A DNA stretch of 64,000 nucleotides from Planctomyces sp. SH-PL14 (lineage in GTDB: Bacteria; Planctomycetota; Planctomycetia; Planctomycetales; Planctomycetaceae): NCBI RefSeq assembly GCF_001610835.1, contig NZ_CP011270.1, positions 5,970,001 to 6,034,000 on the forward strand, in the 5' to 3' direction. The position numbers and the translations under genes are program-made. Positions 50,520 through 58,943 of this stretch are shown here, piece by piece. A model generated the notes under the pieces. It searched no databases. It was given only the letters and a program-made list of their open reading frames with translations, and was not told the origin of the DNA. How positions within the stretch are numbered: position 1 is the first letter of the stretch; every line of letters starts with the position of its first letter.

Positions 50520-52826
50520 CTAGGGAACGAACTGGAAGGAGTAGAGGTCCACGTTCTCCAGCGCGAACCGCAGCCGGACCGGCTGGTTCGTCGCGGCCGA
50601 CACGTCGCTCTTTCCCTTCCACTGGACCACGGCATCGATCGCGTCGCCCGTCAGCGGCGTGCAGTCTTCGAGGGCGAAGCCCGGCAGCGGCTTTCCTTCG
50701 GCGTCCTGAAGCTCGACCCGCAGGCGGCCCCCCTCGCTTCCCTTGAGGTTGAGCGACAGCTCCCGGCCCACGACGGTCAGCGGATGCGTGACGACTTCGC
50801 CCGCTTGCGCCCCTGCGTGGAGCGACACGAAGCCGTCCGCGCGGAACGTGAACCGGCGGAGGCGGCTCCCCGGGCCGGCGTAGTAGGCCTCGGTCCCGTA
50901 GACCGTGAGCTCCTTGTCGCCTGGAAGCTGCAGGAGGCCGTAGGTCATGTAGTTGCTGCGGTTGCCGTCCCGGTCCTGCGGGGCGGTAATCGGAATCAGC
51001 GGCTCGGACCACTTGTGGAAGTGCATTCCGTCGCGGCTCGTCATCAGGATCGGCTCGACCTGCTGGTTCTTCGGCTGGAAGCGGGTCGGGAAGCCGACAT
51101 AGAGCTGCGGAGCGCGGGCGTACGGCTGGATGGCGTTCGTGTAGAGGTGCTCGGCCGGGCCGTCGATCTCGAGCGGAACCGGGTCGGTCCAGTGGATGAA
51201 GTCATCGGAGGTCGCGGTCAGAACGTCCCGGACCTTGTTGCGGAAGAAGCGGTGGTAGCTGACGTACTTGCCGCGGTTGGGATCCCAGAAGGCGAGGTTC
51301 TGCGAATCGAAGGCCCCCTTGGTGATGACCGCCTCGGGCTGCATCTGCGTCCAGTGGATGCCGTCCGGCGAGTGAAAGGCCCGCAGCCCCGGCCGTTCCC
51401 CGGCCAGGGCCTTGTACTGCGACTCCGGCGGGCACTTCGGGTTCTGGTCGCGGAAGACCGTGAAGTTGTGCGTCGTATCGTCCTTCGCGGCCCAGACGAT
51501 GTTGTTCTCCTTCGATCCACCAAACTCGAACAGGCCGAGCTTGGGCTTCGTCCAGGTCAGGCCGTCGCGGCTTTCCGCGTAGCAGGTCACCTCGGGGTGC
51601 GTCGACTTTTTGGTCGCCTCATCGAAGTGCGCCCCGCGGTAGTACATCCGGTACAGGTCGCCGTCCTGGAAGATCGTGTAGTAGGCGGAGATGTTCCCTT
51701 CCCACGGCGCGTCGCAGACCAGGGCCACGTCCCGCGGGACCGGCTGGTGCATCTGAAGCGAGACGTTCGACTTCGAGGCGATCAGCTCTTCGTCGACGAA
51801 CAGTTCCCGCTGTGAACCGACCTTCTTCGCTTCGCCCAGGCTCGGCTCGATGACCGCCGCCTTCGCCAGGTAGATGTTCGTCTTCCCCTCGTGCGACGAG
51901 TAGTAGCTGACCCACACGACGCCGTCGTGAAGGACCAGCCCCGCGTAGCTCGTGTCGCCGCCGGAGGGGAGGGGAAGGGCCTCCTTGATGGTTCCCTTCT
52001 CGACGTCGACCCAGCAGAGCGACGTCCGGGCCTTGACGTCATAGAGCCGCACGCACGCCAGGAACTTTCCGCTGGGGAGCTGGATCATGTGCGGGCCGCC
52101 GATCTTGACCCCCAGATCCTTCCACTCCCAGTCCTTATAAGGAGGCTTCGCGATCCCCAGCAGGCCGCTGCTTTTCGCCGCGCCGTCACGGCGGAGGAGG
52201 CAGTAGGCGGTGTCGCCGGCGAAGACGATCGAGGACTCGTTCGGATAGTTCCCGTCCACGAGCCGCGAGACAGCGGTCGTGAACGTCTTGCCGTCGGTGC
52301 TCTCGTAGAGCCGGGCGAACTGGTCGGTCTTCACGACGCTGTAGCCCAGGCCGTACGCCTTGTCTTTGTGCCACGTCGTCCGCCACAGCCACAGGTTCTG
52401 GTCGCCGATGTCGTGCTGCGGCGTCCAGGTCCGGCCGTCCTTCGAGAACCAGGCGAGGGACTGGTGGGTGAACTTGGACTTGTCGTGCATCGCCTCGGCC
52501 CCGGTCAGCATGAGCTGGCCGTCGGGCGTCACGACGATCTTGGCGTCGCGGAGGTCGGAGTCGGGCGAGCTCAGGAGCGCCGCCGATTCCCAGGTCTGGC
52601 CGTCCTTGGAGGCCAGGACCCGCAGGGAGCCGTCGGGCGAGACGTGCCCTTTCCCTTCGCGGAAGACGCAGAACCATTCGTCCTTGAAGCGGACGAGGTC
52701 GGTGAAGGCGTTGTGCGGGGCCTTGTCCCAGATCTTGCGGACCTCAAGCAGCTTGAGGCTGTCGTCGGCGGTCGCGGCGCTCGCCACGGCGAAAGCCGCT
52801 AAGAGCGTAAGCAGGAAGCGCTTCAT
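50520..52826 (-). CDS. Secreted double beta-propeller protein (sialidase-like + GH32/43-like)
   Basis: 768 residues, signal peptide about 1-21. The first half (about 25-335) is sialidase-like, with FREGKGHVSPDGSLRVLASK and repeated DG-x-TW turns (SKDGQTWE, SKDGRTWTP). The second half starts near 340 (RELFVDEELIASKSNVSLQM). It resembles the five-bladed glycosidase group of planctomycetes (DGDLYRMYYRGAHFDE, ESRDGLTWTKPKLGL, SRDGMHFHKW). Both halves could bind or cut carbohydrate, but I cannot point to a full catalytic set. It is the only clearly secreted enzyme-like product of the cluster, so it may release the sugar whose acids the rest degrade (inference). Confidence 0.75.
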   Translation of the reverse strand: MKRFLLTLLAAFAVASAATADDSLKLLEVRKIWDKAPHNAFTDLVRFKDEWFCVFREGKGHVSPDGSLRVLASKDGQTWESAALLSSPDSDLRDAKIVVTPDGQLMLTGAEAMHDKSKFTHQSLAWFSKDGRTWTPQHDIGDQNLWLWRTTWHKDKAYGLGYSVVKTDQFARLYESTDGKTFTTAVSRLVDGNYPNESSIVFAGDTAYCLLRRDGAAKSSGLLGIAKPPYKDWEWKDLGVKIGGPHMIQLPSGKFLACVRLYDVKARTSLCWVDVEKGTIKEALPLPSGGDTSYAGLVLHDGVVWVSYYSSHEGKTNIYLAKAAVIEPSLGEAKKVGSQRELFVDEELIASKSNVSLQMHQPVPRDVALVCDAPWEGNISAYYTIFQDGDLYRMYYRGAHFDEATKKSTHPEVTCYAESRDGLTWTKPKLGLFEFGGSKENNIVWAAKDDTTHNFTVFRDQNPKCPPESQYKALAGERPGLRAFHSPDGIHWTQMQPEAVITKGAFDSQNLAFWDPNRGKYVSYHRFFRNKVRDVLTATSDDFIHWTDPVPLEIDGPAEHLYTNAIQPYARAPQLYVGFPTRFQPKNQQVEPILMTSRDGMHFHKWSEPLIPITAPQDRDGNRSNYMTYGLLQLPGDKELTVYGTEAYYAGPGSRLRRFTFRADGFVSLHAGAQAGEVVTHPLTVVGRELSLNLKGSEGGRLRVELQDAEGKPLPGFALEDCTPLTGDAIDAVVQWKGKSDVSAATNQPVRLRFALENVDLYSFQFVP

Positions 52827-52856
52827 CGGTTCTCCTGAAGAGGCGAGCCATTCGGG

Positions 52857-52960
52857 TTAAACACCAAGACACTAAGGAGGCACCAAGATCACCAAGGCGA
52901 TCCTGCGTGCTGGCCCCTTCTTTGTGTCCTTGGTGCGGTCTTGGTGCCTTGGTGTTTAAT
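52857..52960. repeat. ACCAAG-type hairpin repeat
   Basis: TTAAACACCAAGACACTAAG and TTGGTGCCTTGGTGTTTAA form complementary ends. It lies between the 3-hydroxyacyl-CoA dehydrogenase gene and the two-propeller gene, both leftward. Confidence 0.85.
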
Positions 52961-52976
52961 CCGAACCGGCTGAAGG

Positions 52977-53927
52977 TCAGCCGATCGGGAATTCCTGGTC
53001 GAGCCACGCCTTGACCTGCCAGACGTGACGCCGCTGGCGGTCCTCCCAGGCGTGGGCATCCTGTTCGGTGTAGTCGTAGAAGCCGCGGCCGTTCGCGATC
53101 CCCCGGGCCCCTTCGGCGGCGAGGTCGGCAATCGGGCGAGGGACAGCTCCGTCCGCGGCGAGGGTTGGCAGGACCCGCTCCATGGCGCGGGCATAGAGCT
53201 CGGGGCCGCCGGTCAGGTCGATCCAGCGGAACGGGCCACAGGAGGCCGCCCACAGGCCGAGCGTGTTCCGCAGGCTGCGGTCGATCGTCTCGAAGTCCGC
53301 CACGCCGTCCGCGACGAGCTGCAGCGCCTCGCGGTACATCGCGTAGCCGACGCGGTTCACGATGAACCCCGGGATGTCCTTCCGGCAGACCGTCGGGTCT
53401 TTCCCGACCTGCCGGGCGAGCTGTTCGGTCTGGGCGATCGTGGCGTCGGTCGTCGCTTCGCCGCGGATGATTTCCAGGAACCGCGTCGCGTGTGCCGGCT
53501 CCGCCCAGTGCATGCCGATGAACCGCCCGGGGTGCTGCCGCGTCTGCTGCAGGACGCTGATCGGGATGGCGGAGGTGTTGCTGGCGATCACGGTCTCGGC
53601 GGTGACGGTCTTCTCGAGGGCGTCGAACACCGCCTGCTTCGTCGCCAGGTCTTCGGTGACGCTCTCGATAATGAACCGGCAGCCGGCGAGATCGCCGATC
53701 CGGGTCGTCTGCGTCAGTCGTTGTTTCCAGGACGCGTGGGCCTCGGCCGAGAGCTCGCGCTGGGCCGCGAGTTCATCGAGCATCCCGCCGATCAGCGGGA
53801 GCGCGGCGGCGTGTTCGTCGTCGCTGAGGGCGACGGCGATAACCGGGAACTCCTGCGCGAGCAGGCAGGCCACGATCCCCCGTCCCAGCAGTCCGACACC
53901 GATGACTCCGATGGGGGCTTCGCTCAT
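52977..53927 (-). CDS. 3-hydroxyacyl-CoA dehydrogenase-family protein
   Basis: 316 residues. NAD-binding IGVIGVGLLGRGIVACLLAQ, ETVIASNTSAIPISVLQQ, GRFIGMHWAEPAHATRFLEI with the catalytic-type His, and DIPGFIVNRVGYAMYREALQ. The usual HFFNP after the His region is HWAEP, as in members acting on small hydroxy acids (for example L-gulonate or hydroxybutyrate types). It oxidises a 3-hydroxy acid with NAD. Its ATG overlaps the symporter stop by 4 bp. Confidence 0.88.
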   Translation of the reverse strand: MSEAPIGVIGVGLLGRGIVACLLAQEFPVIAVALSDDEHAAALPLIGGMLDELAAQRELSAEAHASWKQRLTQTTRIGDLAGCRFIIESVTEDLATKQAVFDALEKTVTAETVIASNTSAIPISVLQQTRQHPGRFIGMHWAEPAHATRFLEIIRGEATTDATIAQTEQLARQVGKDPTVCRKDIPGFIVNRVGYAMYREALQLVADGVADFETIDRSLRNTLGLWAASCGPFRWIDLTGGPELYARAMERVLPTLAADGAVPRPIADLAAEGARGIANGRGFYDYTEQDAHAWEDRQRRHVWQVKAWLDQEFPIG

Positions 53928-55495
53928 GACACGGTCTCCGCGACGGGTGTCGGCGCGGGGGCCGGTTGGGCGGAGGTCGTCAGGGCGTCAGGAGACGGTT
54001 TCACCGGAGCCGGTGTCGCCCCTCCGCGGCGTCCGCCGAAGAGGGCGCTCGCCAGACAGCCGACCGAGATCCCGGCCACGAGGGCCGCGGGCATCATCCA
54101 GATGAAGCTGATGCCGAGGTTGAGGCCCAGATCCTCCGAGTACGCGATCGACACCGCCGTGGCGATGCTGGCGGTGAGTCCCAGCCAGGCGCCGATCGGG
54201 TTGGCCCACGGGACAAACAGGGCCAGGAAGAACAGGACGAAGATCGGGGCGGTCAACAGGTTGACCACCTTGAAGCACCGCTCGATCAGGTTCCCGGCAA
54301 TGACGGTGCTGAGCAGGCTGAGGAGGACCGAGACCACTCCGACCCCCCAGGAGAGCCGCTTCATCCGCCGGACCGAGGCGCCGTCCGCCTGCGACATGCC
54401 GGCCATCCCGGAAAGGAAGTCCCGCTCCAGCACGGCACACGTCGAGTTGATCCCGGAGGACAGGCTCGACATCGCCGCCGAGAGGATCGCCGCCAGAACC
54501 AGTCCGGCCAGTCCGGCCGGCATCTGGGTCATGATGAACTTGGGGAACAGCTGGTCGCCGGCGGTCAGGACGGTCTTGCCCGCGGGCAGGTCGGCGGGGT
54601 GGGCCTGATAGAAGCCGAGGAGGGCGATCCCCGCCATCGCCAGGAGCGAGACGACGATCGCGTCGGTGGTCAGCGAGGTCGCCAGCGTCCGCCGGGCCGC
54701 CTTGGCATCGCGGGTCGAGAGGTACCGCTGGATCGCCATCTGGTCGGAGCCGTTTGTGCAGACATGCCACAGGAACGTCGAGAAGACAATGATCCCGAAC
54801 GACAGCCGTGAGCTCGGATCAAAGCCCCAGTTCGGAGTCTGCCAGTTGGCGGGCCACGTCTTCGGCCACCACCCCTCGACCCCGCCCATCCGGTTTGAGA
54901 CGACGAGGAGCGTCGCGACCGCGCCGGCCAGCATGGTGATCGACTGGACGGCGTCGGTGACGATGACCGCCCGGATCCCCCCTTCGGAGGAATAGATCAC
55001 CGTGACGATCCCCAGGATGACGCACAGGACCGGCGTCCAGTTCGGCGAAAGACCGAGCAGGGGGATCAGCACGATATGGCTTGTGGCGTACAGGATCGTC
55101 GCCATCCAGCCCAGCCGCAGGAGCAGGAACGCTGCCGCCCCCGCCTTGCGGATCCCGTTCCCCAGCCGGGACTCCAGGATCTCGTACGCGCTCGTCACCG
55201 GCTGCCGCATCAGGAGCGGGATCAGGCCGTAGCCGACCGCCAGGTAGGTCAACGGGTGGGCCACGATCTGCGTCAGAAACATCGGCCCGTTGGCGATGAC
55301 CTCGCCCGGCCAGGCGAGGTACGAGAGGGTGCTGACGAGGGTCGAAAAGAGCGACAACCCGACGACGATGGGGGACATCCGCCGCCCGCCGACGAGGTAG
55401 TCCTCCGCGGTCGTGTTCTGCCGGGCGTAGTACCAGCCGATCCCGAGCATCAGGAGGGCATAGGCCCCCAGAACTCCCCAATCCAGCCAGGACAT
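53924..55495 (-). CDS. Sodium/solute symporter (SSS family)
   Basis: 523 residues with about 13-14 membrane helices. It starts MSWLDWGVLGAYALLMLGIG, then YLVGGRRMSPIVVGLSLFST (typical of the family), and RYLSTRDAKAARRTLATSL in the middle. SSSLSSGINSTCAVLERDFL-like sequence follows, carrying the conserved sodium-site serines. It imports a sugar, sugar acid or amino acid with sodium. It is the first gene of the leftward cluster and divergent from the GntR regulator, which makes it the likely uptake step. Confidence 0.92.
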   Translation of the reverse strand: MSWLDWGVLGAYALLMLGIGWYYARQNTTAEDYLVGGRRMSPIVVGLSLFSTLVSTLSYLAWPGEVIANGPMFLTQIVAHPLTYLAVGYGLIPLLMRQPVTSAYEILESRLGNGIRKAGAAAFLLLRLGWMATILYATSHIVLIPLLGLSPNWTPVLCVILGIVTVIYSSEGGIRAVIVTDAVQSITMLAGAVATLLVVSNRMGGVEGWWPKTWPANWQTPNWGFDPSSRLSFGIIVFSTFLWHVCTNGSDQMAIQRYLSTRDAKAARRTLATSLTTDAIVVSLLAMAGIALLGFYQAHPADLPAGKTVLTAGDQLFPKFIMTQMPAGLAGLVLAAILSAAMSSLSSGINSTCAVLERDFLSGMAGMSQADGASVRRMKRLSWGVGVVSVLLSLLSTVIAGNLIERCFKVVNLLTAPIFVLFFLALFVPWANPIGAWLGLTASIATAVSIAYSEDLGLNLGISFIWMMPAALVAGISVGCLASALFGGRRGGATPAPVKPSPDALTTSAQPAPAPTPVAETVS

Positions 55496-55536
55496 GGTCG
55501 ATCCCCCTCAGGGATGTGCGGTCGCCGATGGGTGTG

Positions 55537-55553
55537 AATAAATACTATTTATT
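55537..55553. promoter_or_regulatory. AT-rich 17-bp palindrome between symporter and GntR genes
   Basis: AATAAATACTATTTATT is a perfect palindrome around one base, in otherwise very GC-rich sequence. It lies 42 bp before the symporter start and 61 bp before the GntR start. It is a good candidate for the GntR operator or for overlapping divergent promoters. Confidence 0.6.
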
Positions 55554-55613
55554 TGTGTCTGTCGAGTCTGTGTCGGTCGAATTTTCGGAACAATCTCGAT
55601 ATTGTGGGCTTTT

Positions 55614-56333
55614 ATGAGCTCTCTTCGAACGGTCTCGCAGGCCAACGAACTCGCGGACGCGATCCGGCAGCGGATCCAGGCGGAGCAGTTGGCCGAAGGG
55701 GCGCTGTTCATGACCGAGGGGCAGCTCGCTGAGGAATACGGCGCCTCCCGGACCGTCGTCCGCGAGGCGGTGAGCCGGCTGCAGGCGCTGGGGCTGCTGG
55801 AAGGGCGAAAGCGGAAGGGGCTGATCGTCCGGCACCCCGATCCGCTGCGTCTGCTCTCGAACAGCCTGCCATCGCTTGTCGGGTCGCAGGAGGACTGGCG
55901 GGAGCTGGCGATGCTCCGTTATGCCCTCGAGGTGGGGGCGATCGATCTCGCGATCCGGGCCGCCACCGACGAGCAGCTCGCGCGGCTGTCGCAGATCACC
56001 GATGACATGGAAGCGGCCCTGCGGGACGACACGGAGTCGGAGCGGACGGTGGCGCTGGACCTTGAGTTCCACGCTCTGATCCTGCAGATGACCGGCTCGC
56101 GGATGATCGCCGGGATGCAGCAGCTCCTGGTGCAGTTCTTCCAGATCGCCCCGCACGCCGAGAACACGCCGGCCTCGGCGGAGCGGATCATCTGGGAGCA
56201 CCGCGAGTTGTGCAGTGCGATCCGCGACCGGGACGTTGAGCGGGCGCGGTCGATGATCCGGTTGCAGTTCCGTTCGACGTTGGGGGCGGTTGAAAGTCTG
56301 TCGCCGGAGTCGGGGGGAGCCGATCGAAACTAG
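55614..56333 (+). CDS. GntR-family (FCD) regulator
   Basis: 239 residues from ATG at 55614 (a TTG four codons upstream is less likely). The winged-helix part is QANELADAIRQRIQAEQLAE, MTEGQLAEEYGASRTVVREA and RLQALGLLEGRKRKGLIV. The FCD ligand domain follows, with the metal-binding Asp/His set in LDLEFHALILQMTG and WEHRELCSAIRDRD. Such regulators respond to organic or sugar acids. Its divergent position suggests control of the 55.5-40.1 kb cluster. Confidence 0.92.
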   Translation: MSSLRTVSQANELADAIRQRIQAEQLAEGALFMTEGQLAEEYGASRTVVREAVSRLQALGLLEGRKRKGLIVRHPDPLRLLSNSLPSLVGSQEDWRELAMLRYALEVGAIDLAIRAATDEQLARLSQITDDMEAALRDDTESERTVALDLEFHALILQMTGSRMIAGMQQLLVQFFQIAPHAENTPASAERIIWEHRELCSAIRDRDVERARSMIRLQFRSTLGAVESLSPESGGADRN

Positions 56334-56391
56334 TGGACCGAAGGCGGAGTCTGCGCGAACCATAGACGGGCAAAGAGTACGCCGTAGAGTC

Positions 56392-56685
56392 GGGTCCAGG
56401 GGCCACCCTGGTGGCGTGCAGGGGCCACCCCCTGCCCGCCGGAGGCTTTGGCCGTCGAAAGATGTCTGAAGGAGTTTGTGTCCAAACGCGGAAAACGTAC
56501 CGGATGCCCCCTCACCTCACCCCGCCGGGATTGCAAAGCCAGCGAGGTGGTGTGGGGGAGTCCTCAACGCGGGCGACACAAAGGGGATGTCCGTTGTGTC
56601 CCACGGTTCCTCATGGAAAAGGCCTCCGGCGGCAAGGGGGTGAGACCCCCTTGACCCCAGTGGCCGAAGAACATTGGGTTTGAGC
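56392..56685 (+). repeat. 290-bp interspersed element, copy 3
   Basis: CGGGTCCAGGGGCCACCCTG at the left to ACATTGGGTTTGAGC at the right, with the complementary modules CTGCCCGCCGGAGGC and GCCTCCGGCGGCAAG. The GAAGGAGTTTGTGTCCAAAC and CACAAAGGGGATGTCCGTTG blocks are conserved. It fills most of the 547-bp gap between the GntR gene and the propeller gene. Confidence 0.85.
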
Positions 56686-56719
56686 AATGAGAGCCCAGCC
56701 GGCAAGGACGCTTTCATCC

Positions 56720-56782
56720 ACTAGCCCGAAGCGCCAGCGAGGGACGATGAGGGAAAATCCCTCGCTGGCACTGCTGGCTGGT
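56720..56782. repeat. TAGCCCGAAGCG hairpin repeat (imperfect)
   Basis: CTAGCCCGAAGCGCCAGCGA is followed by TCCCTCGCTGGCACTGCTGG. The right arm has diverged at its outer half compared with the copy at 31575. It is adjacent to copy 3 of the 290-bp element. Confidence 0.8.
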
Positions 56783-56881
56783 GTGGGGGGAGTGGCCTGA
56801 AGAAGAGTGATGAGGACGGAGGGCCGCGCCGGCCGCCGTCCGGACATGGTCGCGAGTTGCCGTACCATTCGGAGACCGAAG

Positions 56882-58459
56882 ATGTCTCAGTCTGTCCTGC
56901 TGGATCCCGCGGCGCGACGTCGCGTCGCCCCCGGCGTTCTTCGTGCGGCGGCCCGCCTGCTGGCGCTGGCCTCGCTCCTGTGGACCGCCGACCTGCGGGC
57001 CGGGTCCCCTCCTGCGGCCGCCGACTGGCCGCAGTTCCGAGGGCCGAACTGCTCCGGGATCTCGACCGATGCCCACGATCTGCCGGTCGAATTCTCGCTG
57101 GCGGAGAACGTCCGCTGGTCGGCGCCGGTCGGCGACGGGATCGGCGGGGCGGTCGTGGCTGCCGGCCGGCTGTTCGTCGCCGGGATGACCGGCAAGGAGC
57201 AGGTGAGCCTGTTCGCCTTCGAGGCCCGGACGGGAAAGCCGCTCTGGAAACGGGACTGGCCGACCGGCGAGCTCCCCGAGGTTCACGCCACGAACAGCCA
57301 CGCCAGCTCGACCCCCGCGGCCGATGCCGAGCGGGTCTACTTCTACTTCACGACGCTCGGCCTGATCACGGTCGATGCCCGGACCGGCGCGGATGTCTGG
57401 AAGCAGCCGCTCCCCGAGCCGTTCTTCGTCTTCAAGTGGGGGGCCGGGATGTCCCCCATCCTCCACGGCGAGAAGGTGATCTTCTGCCAGGACGACGACC
57501 TCAGCCCATCGCTGCGGGCCTTCGATCGCCGCACCGGAAAGCCGCTCTGGACCGACGACCGGCTCGATCAGGCGGTGAACTACTCGCACCCGGTCATCAA
57601 CACGGTCGACGGGAAGGACGAACTCGTCGTCGCCGGGACCGGGATGCTGTTGGGCTACGACCCCGAGACCGGCGAGCGGACCTGGAAGGCCCGGACGCTT
57701 CTGCGGAACATCAAGACGACTCCTGTGGCGCAGGACGGAGTCGTCTATGTCTCCGTCCAGAGCAGCGGGATCGCGAACCAGTGGATCGTCGCCATCGATC
57801 AGGCGACGACCGGCAACCGGGACGGCCAGGTCGACCGGGCGGAGATCCAGGCGTACGTCGGCGACAAGCCGATCCCGCCGGCGTTCCTCGACCGGGCCTT
57901 CGCGCGGGGGGATCTCAACAAGGACGGGTTCCTCAAGGGGGAGGAGCTTGACGTCGCCTTCATGGACCCGGAGAACTTCGCCGGCAAACGCCACACGGAA
58001 CTCGGCGAGAGCGCCGCCGAGCAGTTCATCGTGGCGGTCCGCGGCGGCGGCCACGGGGATGTCACCGACTCGCAGGTCCTGTGGCGGCACGCCACGAAGC
58101 ACACGGACCACGTCGTCTCACCGCTGTTCAGTCAGGGGCGGCTGATGCTCATGAAGTCGGGCGGGATCATGACGACGTTCCAGTGCACCGATGGAAAACC
58201 GCTCGGCGGACCGAAGCGGAAAGGGGGGGCGACGAACTACTTCGCCTCCCCGGTCGTCGGCGACGGGAAGATCTACATGGCGGGCGAGAACGGCAAGGTG
58301 ACGGTCCTCAGCGATACCCCGGACTATGAGCAGCTCGCCGTGAACGACCTCGAAGAGGGAATCGTCGCCACACCGGCGATCCACGAGGACGCGCTGCTGT
58401 TCCGGACGCGGACGAAACTGATCTGCATCGGGAAGGGTTCAACCGGCCCCGCGAACTAA
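56882..58459 (+). CDS. Secreted PQQ-like beta-propeller protein with internal EF-hands
   Basis: 525 residues from ATG at 56882; signal sequence about 1-45. The propeller starts with the common ADWPQFRGPNCSGIS and has repeated blades (FAFEARTGKPLWKRDW; TVDARTGADVWKQPL; LRAFDRRTGKPLWTD; LGYDPETGERTWKAR). Between blades, near 305-360, lie two calcium-loop motifs, NRDGQVDRAE and DLNKDGFLKGEE. Blades resume at GGPKRKGGATNYFASPVVGD. Relatives are often annotated as PQQ-binding-like; cofactor binding is not shown by the sequence. It stands alone between repeat tracts. Confidence 0.88.
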   Translation: MSQSVLLDPAARRRVAPGVLRAAARLLALASLLWTADLRAGSPPAAADWPQFRGPNCSGISTDAHDLPVEFSLAENVRWSAPVGDGIGGAVVAAGRLFVAGMTGKEQVSLFAFEARTGKPLWKRDWPTGELPEVHATNSHASSTPAADAERVYFYFTTLGLITVDARTGADVWKQPLPEPFFVFKWGAGMSPILHGEKVIFCQDDDLSPSLRAFDRRTGKPLWTDDRLDQAVNYSHPVINTVDGKDELVVAGTGMLLGYDPETGERTWKARTLLRNIKTTPVAQDGVVYVSVQSSGIANQWIVAIDQATTGNRDGQVDRAEIQAYVGDKPIPPAFLDRAFARGDLNKDGFLKGEELDVAFMDPENFAGKRHTELGESAAEQFIVAVRGGGHGDVTDSQVLWRHATKHTDHVVSPLFSQGRLMLMKSGGIMTTFQCTDGKPLGGPKRKGGATNYFASPVVGDGKIYMAGENGKVTVLSDTPDYEQLAVNDLEEGIVATPAIHEDALLFRTRTKLICIGKGSTGPAN

Positions 58460-58539
58460 ATGATTCAGAATCATTCGTGCTGAAGGCATCGCACCGCAGG
58501 CGAATCGCATCGGCGGGCGATCACCTGCGAGCTTCGATG

Positions 58540-58765
58540 TACCCCGAAGGGGTTTCGTCATAGAGCCCAGGGTTGCCCGCAACGCGGGCTACCCTGGGTT
58601 ACGAGGTGCACGCTGCACCAACCCCATCGGGGTTGCGCCAAAACAGCGATGTTCTGGCGGAACCCCGTTGGGGTTCGACCATCTCATTCTCAAGACCCAG
58701 GGTAGCCGCTCCGCGGCAACCCTGGGCTATTGGGCGCAACCCCTTCGGGGTAGGCGTTTCTCGCC
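58540..58765. repeat. Palindromic repeat tract of AACCCCxxxGGGGTT type
   Basis: A mosaic of short palindromes: CCCGAAGGGG, CCCAGGGTTGCCCGCAACGC with GCGGGCTACCCTGGG, AACCCCATCGGGGTT, AACCCCGTTGGGGTT, and CCCAGGGTAGCCGCTCCGCG with its complement. No gene is supportable between 58460 and 58943. Confidence 0.75.
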
Positions 58766-58833
58766 TCGTTGTGCCTGTTTGCTGCGCTTGGCTTTAGCGT
58801 TGGTCCGATTCAGCTTCGCTCGCCTTGTCTCCG

Positions 58834-58925
58834 CTCATCTGTGTTCATCCGTGTTGATCTGTGGCTCAATTCCTTCCGGGAAAGCGATGAAGGGCCACGG
58901 ATGAACACAGATCAACACAGATGAG
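58834..58925. repeat. CACAGAT-type inverted repeat pair
   Basis: CTCATCTGTGTTCATCCGTG (58834-58869) and GGCCACGGATGAACACAGAT (58893-58925) are complementary over about 33 bp with a 24-bp loop. It lies 18 bp after the stop of the leftward enolase-family gene. Confidence 0.85.
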
Positions 58926-58943
58926 AGAGGAGGGCCGGCCGCC

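Noticed and set aside
43658-55495. Sialic-acid utilisation operon
   Set aside because: A NanA-like fold, a sialidase-like propeller, an SSS transporter and a GntR regulator are suggestive, but no N-acetylmannosamine kinase or epimerase or glucosamine-6-phosphate deaminase gene is present.
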